Source: Lachnospiraceae bacterium (GTDB taxonomy: Bacteria > Bacillota > Clostridia > Lachnospirales > Lachnospiraceae). From it: a stretch of DNA of 36,295 nt. The notes beneath the pieces were generated by a model. That model saw only the letters and a list, made by a program, of their open reading frames with translations, was not told the DNA's origin and ran no database searches. Below, piece after piece: positions 30,982 through 36,295 of the stretch (position 1 is the first letter of the stretch; every line of letters starts with the position of its first letter). The DNA is taken from positions 1-36,295 of the forward strand of contig JAIKZO010000030.1 in assembly GCA_024682115.1 (NCBI GenBank), given 5' to 3'. Both the position numbers and the translations under genes were made by a program.

Positions 30982-32148
30982 ATGAAAGAACCGGACTGGA
31001 AAGAGATATTCAAAGAATTTCATAAGGATCCCGAATTGGGATTTGCCGAGGTAAACACGAGTGCAAGGATAAGAAGGATCCTTGATATGATCGGCATCCC
31101 ATATGAAGACAGGGGAATAAAAGCCGGGATCGCAGCTACCGTTAAAGGAAACGGGACATCCGGGCAAAGAGTAGGATTGCGGGCCGATATAGATGCACTT
31201 CCGATCCGGGAAGAGTCGGGACTTGAATGGTCGTCTGAAAACCCCGGTGTCATGCATGCATGCGGGCACGATTTCCATATCGTAACGGCTCTTGCGGCGG
31301 CGTATTATCTGTCAGAAAAAACCGATCAGGTCGAAGGGGATATCGTTATTCTTTTTCAACCGGGGGAGGAAGCTTTTGACGGAGCAAAAAATCTGATAGC
31401 CTCAGGACTTTCGGACGGCCTTGATGAGATATATGCCCTGCATGTCGATCCGTCACTTGATGCAGGTCATGTGTCTGTATTAAAGGGTCCCGTTGCTGCC
31501 GCCGTTGACAGGTTTAGGTACGTCGTAAAGGGCGCGGGAACACATGCGGCTACGCCGGAATACGGAAGAAATCCCATCCCGGTACTGACCGATCTTATCG
31601 GTGAACTTAAGGATATATATGAAGAGATAAAGAAAAAAGAGGATCACAAAAGCACGGTGTCGTTTACGCGCCTTTACGCGGGAGAGACATGGAATGTCAT
31701 TCCTTCGGAAGCACTGGCCGAAGGTACGGTCAGGACTCTGGATGAGCGGCAACGGGCCCTTATCAGGGATGAATTTGCAAAAAAGGTCTCGGCCGTCGAA
31801 GAAAGAGAAAAAATAAAGATAGTCACCGAATGGCAGAGCGGATCGCCCGTAGTTGAGAACGACCCGGATCTTGCCATGAGGGCTCTTAAGGTTCTTCATG
31901 ATATGTCCGGTTACGATACCATATACAGGGAAGCTACGGGTAAAGAAGCGGAAATGACGGGTGACGATTTCAGTTATTATACAAAAGAAGGACCTGTGCC
32001 CAAAAGCCTTTATATAAGGTACGGAACTGGAAAGGGTCCGTCGCTCCATGATCCGCGGTTTGCGGTTGATCCCGGACTTATAGAAGATGCCGCAAGGTTT
32101 ATGGCAGAGGTTTTGTCAGATGCGGTAAAACAGGAAAGGACAGACTGA
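30982..32148 (+). CDS. M20-family amidohydrolase, probable N-acyl-(S-substituted) cysteine deacylase (388 aa)
   Basis: Metal-binding motifs of the M20D group are intact: LRADIDALPIREESG (67-80), MHACGHDFHI (91-100; Cys94, His96, His99), GEEAFDGAKNLI with catalytic and metal Glu (about 127-138), and a late His in SLHDPRF. An oligomerisation domain is inserted (about 170-290). The family hydrolyses N-acyl amino acids, including hippurate. In Bacillus a relative next to a cystine-type ABC importer removes acetyl groups from N-acetylcysteine derivatives; the same layout here suggests the same task. Its stop overlaps the next start (TGATG). Confidence 0.88.
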   Translation: MKEPDWKEIFKEFHKDPELGFAEVNTSARIRRILDMIGIPYEDRGIKAGIAATVKGNGTSGQRVGLRADIDALPIREESGLEWSSENPGVMHACGHDFHIVTALAAAYYLSEKTDQVEGDIVILFQPGEEAFDGAKNLIASGLSDGLDEIYALHVDPSLDAGHVSVLKGPVAAAVDRFRYVVKGAGTHAATPEYGRNPIPVLTDLIGELKDIYEEIKKKEDHKSTVSFTRLYAGETWNVIPSEALAEGTVRTLDERQRALIRDEFAKKVSAVEEREKIKIVTEWQSGSPVVENDPDLAMRALKVLHDMSGYDTIYREATGKEAEMTGDDFSYYTKEGPVPKSLYIRYGTGKGPSLHDPRFAVDPGLIEDAARFMAEVLSDAVKQERTD

Positions 32149-33551
32149 TGTATCCTGAATTTTTCAATGATGTATTCGGTCCGGTAATGCAGCCCGGATC
32201 GAGTTCACACACAGCAGGTCCCTGCAGGCTGGGATATCTTGCTCATTGTCTTTTGAAAGGCGAGCTTAAAAGCATTACGGTGCGTATCGATCCGGACGGA
32301 TCGTTTTCGGGAACTTTCGGAGTAATGTTTGAAGATCTCGGTATGCTTTCCGGTGCATACGGATTGCTGCCGGATGATAAACGGATATTTGATATTAAGG
32401 AGATCCTTCGTAAAAGCGGTATCTCCTTTAATTTTGAGTATACGGATCTTGGCCGTGCCAACCATCCCAATGCCGTGGAATTTGTTTTGGAAAACGATAG
32501 GGGTGAAAGTATCAGTCTCCTCGGAATATCTACGGGAGGCGGTATGGTCGAGACCGTGGAAGTTATGGGAAAGCCTTTTAAGTACAAAGGGGATCGTTTT
32601 ATTGACGAATATCCCTTTACGCCTGTTCTTCCGATACGATACAATGATGAAATAAAACCCCAATTGTTCGATTCGATGGCCGGCTGGCGTAAGATCGCTC
32701 AAAGCGAGCATAAAACGCTTGCGGAAACAGCGGTCGAATATGAAAAGCGTGCATCGGGCAAAAGTGCCGGTGAACTGTATGATCATATGAACAAGCTGCG
32801 TGATATCATGGACAGGCAGACAAGGGCGGTATATGAGGAAGAAGCCCGGCCGCTTGAAAACGGTTACAGCGGGTTTCATTACCGTAAATGGGAAGAGTAT
32901 ACCCGTGACCATGTTGTCCTCTCCGGAGAGCATTCGGCAAAGGTCATAAGAAACATCCTGGGTGTACAGGCTCAGATCCCGGGAGTTGCGATGGTGCCGG
33001 GACCTATGGGCACGGGCGGAGGATTCCTATACTCAGCTTTGAAGGAAGCCGCCGCGAAACTCGGTTCGACGAGCGAGGAGATAACGGATGCGCTGTTCGT
33101 TGCTGCCGGAATAGGTGCCATATGCTATACAAGAAGTTCACCTACAGGTGAAGTTACCGGATGTGCGGGTGAATGCGGAGTATGTTCCGCCATGACCGCG
33201 GGTGCGATAACATATCTTGCAAAAGGAACTGCTGAACAGGTGGAAGCCGCAGCTTCGCTTGCTTTGCAGATGAGCCTGGGGTGGCCCTGCGATCCCATAC
33301 CCGGCGGTCAGAACCAGCCTTGTTTTTCAAGGTTTATCACCGCGATTGAAATGGCAACGGTTTTTGCGGATCTTGCGCTTTCCGGAAGGGATGCAGTACT
33401 CCCTTTTCATGAAGTCGTGGACGTTATGGACCGTATGGGAAAGGAAATGCCCGGGTGCTATAAATGCACTTCAAAAGGCGCCACATGTACTGCTCCGGCC
33501 GCACTAAGGATATCCGAAGAATTTAAAAAGAAAATGAATGCACGTCAATGA
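32148..33551 (+). CDS. Iron-sulfur L-serine dehydratase-like enzyme (467 aa)
   Basis: The N-terminal half carries the beta domain signature PGSSSHTAGPCR (16-27), and the C-terminal half carries the alpha domain with three probable [4Fe-4S] ligands in GCAGECG, WPCDPIPGG and QPCFSRF. The beta-alpha fused form resembles E. coli SdaA in order and length. Such enzymes deaminate L-serine to pyruvate; relatives act on cysteine or other beta-substituted amino acids. In this operon it may act on serine, cysteine or a sulfur amino acid derivative, which I cannot decide. Extra cysteines near the C-terminus (GCYKCTSKGATC) are notable. It is translationally coupled to the amidohydrolase by a 1-bp overlap. 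Confidence 0.85.
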   Translation: MYPEFFNDVFGPVMQPGSSSHTAGPCRLGYLAHCLLKGELKSITVRIDPDGSFSGTFGVMFEDLGMLSGAYGLLPDDKRIFDIKEILRKSGISFNFEYTDLGRANHPNAVEFVLENDRGESISLLGISTGGGMVETVEVMGKPFKYKGDRFIDEYPFTPVLPIRYNDEIKPQLFDSMAGWRKIAQSEHKTLAETAVEYEKRASGKSAGELYDHMNKLRDIMDRQTRAVYEEEARPLENGYSGFHYRKWEEYTRDHVVLSGEHSAKVIRNILGVQAQIPGVAMVPGPMGTGGGFLYSALKEAAAKLGSTSEEITDALFVAAGIGAICYTRSSPTGEVTGCAGECGVCSAMTAGAITYLAKGTAEQVEAAASLALQMSLGWPCDPIPGGQNQPCFSRFITAIEMATVFADLALSGRDAVLPFHEVVDVMDRMGKEMPGCYKCTSKGATCTAPAALRISEEFKKKMNARQ

Positions 33552-33563
33552 TAAGGCGTGCAT
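33538..33563 (+). other. Hairpin across the stop of the serine-dehydratase-like gene
   Basis: ATGCACG (33538-33544) pairs with CGTGCAT (33557-33563) over 7 bp, with the TGA stop in the loop and no T-run. It may be an intercistronic stability or coupling element; it is 13 bp before the next start. Confidence 0.45.
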
Positions 33564-33576
33564 GAACGGAGAAAAA

Positions 33577-34743
33577 ATGTCAGATAAGAGTTGGAACGTA
33601 TCTTTTGAAACCAAATGTCAGGGAATGAATCTGGATGTTGAGGATAAATACCATGCGATCAGTTTTCCCATATATCAGACTGCGACATTTTCGCATCCGG
33701 GGCTTGGAGAGAGCAGCGGATATGATTATTCGAGACAGAGTAATCCGACACGAAGCCAGTTGGAAAGCATTCTTGCCGGACTCGAGAACGGAAGCGCAGC
33801 TTTGGCTTTTTCCAGCGGTATGTCTGCGATCACCACTTTGTTTGAGCTTTTCGGACCGGGCGATCATGTGGTGATCGATGAGGACCTGTACGGAGGGAGC
33901 GTAAGGCTTTTTGACCGTATATGTAAGAAACGCGGCATAAATTTTTCGAGAGCGGACCTTTCGACGGAAGATATCGAAGGATATATCACAGATGAAACAA
34001 AGGCGGTATATCTGGAGACTCCGACCAATCCCATGATGCATGTTACGGACATTGCAAAGCTTGCCGCCGTGACAAAAGAAAAGGGCGTTCTGCTCATCGT
34101 CGATAATACGTTCATGTCCCCGTATTTCCAGAATCCTCTTGATCTCGGAGCGGATGTGGTCGTGCACAGCGGGACCAAATTCATCTGCGGACATCACGAT
34201 ACGATCGGTGGGTTTCTTGTCGTAAATGATAAAGTGCTGGAGGAAAAACTCAGGTATCTTTGTACCACGCTTGGAAATGCGATGGCACCATTTGATTCAT
34301 GGCTTATGATAAGAGGGATAAGGACTCTTGCGGTCAGGATGGAGCGGGCGCAGGAAAATGCCCTTGCCATTGCAAAGCACCTGCGGGAATGCCCCCTTGT
34401 CACAAAAGTTATCTACCCGGGCTTCAGCGATCATCCCGGATATGAACTGATGAAAAAGCAGGCCAGAGGATTTGGTGCCATGATAACTTTTGAGGTCGCA
34501 TCTCCTGAGATAGTAAGGACGATCCTTGATAATGCACAGCTGTTTTATTTTGCGGAGAGTCTCGGAGGAACCGAAACCCTTATAACATATCCGATAACTC
34601 AGACTCATGCGGAGATCCCGCCTGAACAGAAAGAGAAGATCGGTATTACCGACCGTCTGCTCCGTTTATCGGTTGGAATAGAAGGAGTGGACGATCTGAT
34701 CACAGAGATCGACAGACTGTTTTCACTGGCAGATAAAAAGTGA
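33577..34743 (+). CDS. Trans-sulfuration PLP enzyme, cystathionine gamma/beta-lyase type (388 aa)
   Basis: Conserved blocks: FPIYQTATFSHPG (30-42), YDYSRQSNPTRSQLE (49-63), ALAFSSGMSAI (75-85), YLETPTNPMMHVTDI (145-159), IVDNTFMSPYFQNPL (174-188) and PLP lysine 201 in HSGTKFICGHHD. It splits cystathionine, cystine or related S-conjugates to release thiols, or makes them; exact specificity cannot be read. The start at 33577 has CGGAG five bases upstream, whereas the ATG at 33538 has no such site and would overlap the previous gene. It is a distal member of the sulfur operon. Confidence 0.92.
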   Translation: MSDKSWNVSFETKCQGMNLDVEDKYHAISFPIYQTATFSHPGLGESSGYDYSRQSNPTRSQLESILAGLENGSAALAFSSGMSAITTLFELFGPGDHVVIDEDLYGGSVRLFDRICKKRGINFSRADLSTEDIEGYITDETKAVYLETPTNPMMHVTDIAKLAAVTKEKGVLLIVDNTFMSPYFQNPLDLGADVVVHSGTKFICGHHDTIGGFLVVNDKVLEEKLRYLCTTLGNAMAPFDSWLMIRGIRTLAVRMERAQENALAIAKHLRECPLVTKVIYPGFSDHPGYELMKKQARGFGAMITFEVASPEIVRTILDNAQLFYFAESLGGTETLITYPITQTHAEIPPEQKEKIGITDRLLRLSVGIEGVDDLITEIDRLFSLADKK

Positions 34744-34758
34744 TAAGGACGTAAAGAC

Positions 34759-35952
34759 GTGAAAGAAAGAAATCTGAATTTTGATGAGATCATCGACAGA
34801 AGGAACACCAGGTGCCTTAAATATGATTTTGCCGCAAGGAGAGGATATCCCGAGGATATTCTACCTCTTTGGGTTGCGGATATGGATTTTAAGACGTCGT
34901 CTTTTGTAGAGGATGCCGCTGAAAAGATCGTAAAACACAGCATTTACGGATACTGCAATACACAGCCCGGGGACGGCTATTTTGAAGCGGTGAGCGGATG
35001 GATGAAAAGACATCACAACTGGGAGGTAAAAGGTGAGTGGCACGTAAAGTCTCCCGGAGTTTGCTTTGCCATAGCTACGGCCGTCAGGGCGTTTACCGGT
35101 CCTTCCGATGCGGTCCTTATCCAGCAGCCTGTTTATTATCCGTTCGAAAGTATAATCAAACAGAACGGGAGAAGATTTATAAGCTCCGATCTTGTCAAAG
35201 ACGAGACCGGAAGATGGATGATGGATCCGGACGATCTTGAAGATAAGATAGTTAAGAACGATATAAAGCTTTTCATACTTTGTAATCCTCAGAATCCGGT
35301 AGGTAGATCCTGGAGCAGGCAGGAACTCATGACCATAGGATCTATCTGTAAAGATCATGGTGTTATTGTCTTTTCCGACGAGATACATTCGGATTTTGTA
35401 TGGAGCGGGCAGCATACGGTATTTCAGGAAGTCGATCCTTCATTTAAGGATTTCACGATCACCGCAACTTCGCCGAGCAAGACATTTAATCTCGCGGGAC
35501 TTCAGCTGTCAAACATTTTTATCCCCAATAAGGATCTGAAACAAAGATTCCGGAAGGAATTTGAAGCGACCGGTTATGATGAGCCCAACATTTTCGGAGT
35601 GGAAGCAACGATCGCCGTATATGAGCATGGTGATGAATGGTACAACGCGATGAAAAACTATGTGGAAGAGAACATAGATATGGCATGTGCGTTCATCAAC
35701 GAGAAGATACCCGGTGCAAAGATAAGAAAACCGGAGGCAACATACCTTTTATGGCTGGATCTTAATGATACCGGCCTTGACTATAAGCAGATCGATGATC
35801 TTGTTATAAATAAGGCCGGTCTCTGGCTTGATGCCGGATGGATATTCGGAAAGCCCGGCAGGGGCTTCCAGCGTATCAATGCCGCATGCCCGAGAAGCGT
35901 TCTGAATGAAGCACTGGAACGGCTTTGCAGGGTAACAAAAACTCTTTGCTGA
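34759..35952 (+). CDS. PatB/MalY-family C-S lyase (cystathionine beta-lyase-like, 397 aa)
   Basis: This is a fold type I PLP enzyme of the PatB/MalY group: LPLWVADMDF (35-44), IYGYCNTQPGDGYFEAV (62-78), LCNPQNPVGRSW (174-185), IVFSDEIHSDFVW (203-215) and PLP lysine 241 in SPSKTFNLAGLQ. Members cleave cystathionine, cystine or S-alkyl cysteines to pyruvate, ammonia and a thiol. It uses a GTG start after AAGGA. The last enzyme of the operon, it would deliver thiol or sulfide to MetY. Its last three codons and stop lie inside the operon terminator. Confidence 0.92.
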   Translation: MKERNLNFDEIIDRRNTRCLKYDFAARRGYPEDILPLWVADMDFKTSSFVEDAAEKIVKHSIYGYCNTQPGDGYFEAVSGWMKRHHNWEVKGEWHVKSPGVCFAIATAVRAFTGPSDAVLIQQPVYYPFESIIKQNGRRFISSDLVKDETGRWMMDPDDLEDKIVKNDIKLFILCNPQNPVGRSWSRQELMTIGSICKDHGVIVFSDEIHSDFVWSGQHTVFQEVDPSFKDFTITATSPSKTFNLAGLQLSNIFIPNKDLKQRFRKEFEATGYDEPNIFGVEATIAVYEHGDEWYNAMKNYVEENIDMACAFINEKIPGAKIRKPEATYLLWLDLNDTGLDYKQIDDLVINKAGLWLDAGWIFGKPGRGFQRINAACPRSVLNEALERLCRVTKTLC

Positions 35953-35982
35953 CATTATTTCCGGCAAAGAGTTTTTCTTTTT
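35936..35982. terminator. Operon terminator overlapping the last codons of the C-S lyase
   Basis: AAAAACTCTTTGC (35937-35949) pairs with GCAAAGAGTTTTT (35964-35976) over 13 bp, followed by CTTTTT. The 5' arm encodes the last residues (Thr-Leu-Cys). A/T symmetry lets it also stop the convergent minus-strand gene. Confidence 0.9.
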
Positions 35983-35993
35983 AATATATGAAT

Positions 35994-36215
35994 TTACGGT
36001 GTGAACTCATCAGTTTCTTCTTCTATATGACACATCACATCTTTAATGTCACAGTGAAGCCTGTTGCAGATACAGTCGATTGTAGATGTTTTCAGAGGCT
36101 TATCATGTCTTAAACGGTCAATGGTATAACTGTTAATCCCATATGTATATATCCGCATATAAGTACTGATCTGATTCTTCTTTATAAATTCCCAAAACGG
36201 CTTATAAGATATCAC
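35994..36215 (-). CDS. Small XRE-family (HTH_26-like) regulator (73 aa)
   Basis: The protein reads ISYKPFWEFIKKNQIS, a turn, YGINSYTIDRLRHDKPL and TSTIDCICNRLHCDIKDVM. This is the small Cro/C1-type helix-turn-helix seen in YozG-like proteins, DNA-binding and probably dimeric, without an effector domain. I start at GTG 36215 because AAAGG is seven bases upstream and the family begins with this (V/M)ISYKP-type segment; an ATG at 36257 extends it by 14 residues without a site. A -10 match (TATAAT on the minus strand, 36246-36241) lies just before. Target unknown; convergent with the sulfur operon. Confidence 0.8.
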   Translation of the reverse strand: MISYKPFWEFIKKNQISTYMRIYTYGINSYTIDRLRHDKPLKTSTIDCICNRLHCDIKDVMCHIEEETDEFTP

Positions 36216-36295
36216 GGCTCCGCCTTTCTTTTTCAGAAAAATTATATCAATGCGCATGTCTTGAATATGGTTGGCAAACCTGCTATACTTTTACC

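Noticed and set aside
33538-33576. Upstream ATG as start of the trans-sulfuration enzyme
   Set aside because: It overlaps the preceding gene, lies in a hairpin and lacks a ribosome site, while the ATG at 33577 follows CGGAG at proper spacing.
1-36295. CRISPR arrays, insertion sequences, integrase or transposase genes
   Set aside because: No regularly spaced repeats, no transposase or recombinase motifs in any frame; the 54-55 bp repeats at 18877 and 19700 are only two copies.

Overview
The window looks like chromosomal DNA of a Clostridia-class Bacillota, most like a rumen or gut Lachnospiraceae (Butyrivibrio-like). The grounds are intrinsic terminators with long T tracts, strong AGGAGG-type ribosome binding sites, sigma-A promoters near consensus, many small acidic lipoproteins, a Bacillus/Clostridium-type LexA box, and a tRNA without encoded CCA. 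This is inference from style; no rRNA or phylogenetic marker was available for testing.

Region 1 (1-7407), mostly housekeeping: the 3' end of folE; a small membrane protein; a DUF1653 protein; a 5'-nucleotidase behind a consensus promoter carrying two LexA-type boxes; a lipoprotein; a diacylglycerol-kinase-family lipid kinase on the minus strand; glyA; and a large, highly charged lipoprotein.

Region 2 (7408-12011): a consensus promoter drives about 350 nt of non-coding, strongly structured RNA ending in a hairpin (candidate ncRNA). Two small acidic proteins follow, then a tightly packed unit of a membrane-anchored barnase-type RNase, its barstar inhibitor, a CPA1 cation/proton antiporter and a TrkA-like protein that lacks its last RCK_C domain.

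Region 3 (12020-18511, minus strand): an MMPL/RND transporter and a 1305-residue surface protein made of GLUG-like repeats, a long helical segment and a C-terminal membrane anchor. They are separated by one base and share a promoter.

Region 4 (18669-21218): tRNA-Gly(GCC) followed by an inverted copy of its own 3' end, then a ParE/RelE-Phd toxin-antitoxin pair between two near-identical 54-55 bp repeats, each ending in the 15 bp spanning the tRNA-Gly 3' end. An alpha/beta-hydrolase fused to an FHA domain follows.

Region 5 (21263-25440): a three-gene ABC-2 exporter divergent from a LysR regulator, and a CPBP (CAAX-type) membrane protease.

Region 6 (25449-35982): an organosulfur and cysteine/methionine gene cluster read as one unit. 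It starts with a consensus promoter, a 36-codon leader peptide containing Met-Cys-Met-Cys-Cys, and mutually exclusive antiterminator and terminator stems, which together form a classical ribosome-mediated attenuator. Between the terminator and the first gene lies an aberrant tRNA-Cys(GCA)-like cloverleaf. The structural genes are O-acetylhomoserine sulfhydrylase, an AhpD/CMD-like protein, a mycofactocin-type SDR, a cystine-type amino-acid ABC importer (three genes), an M20 amidohydrolase, an Fe-S serine-dehydratase-like enzyme, a cystathionine lyase-type enzyme and a PatB/MalY C-S lyase. Together they would import cystine or S-substituted cysteines, deacylate them, split the C-S bond and reuse sulfide. 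A small XRE regulator on the minus strand closes the window.

The most novel observation is the cysteine-codon attenuator stacked directly upstream of a degenerate tRNA-Cys-like element in the mRNA leader of a sulfur operon. The structured RNA at about 7558-7903 is second.
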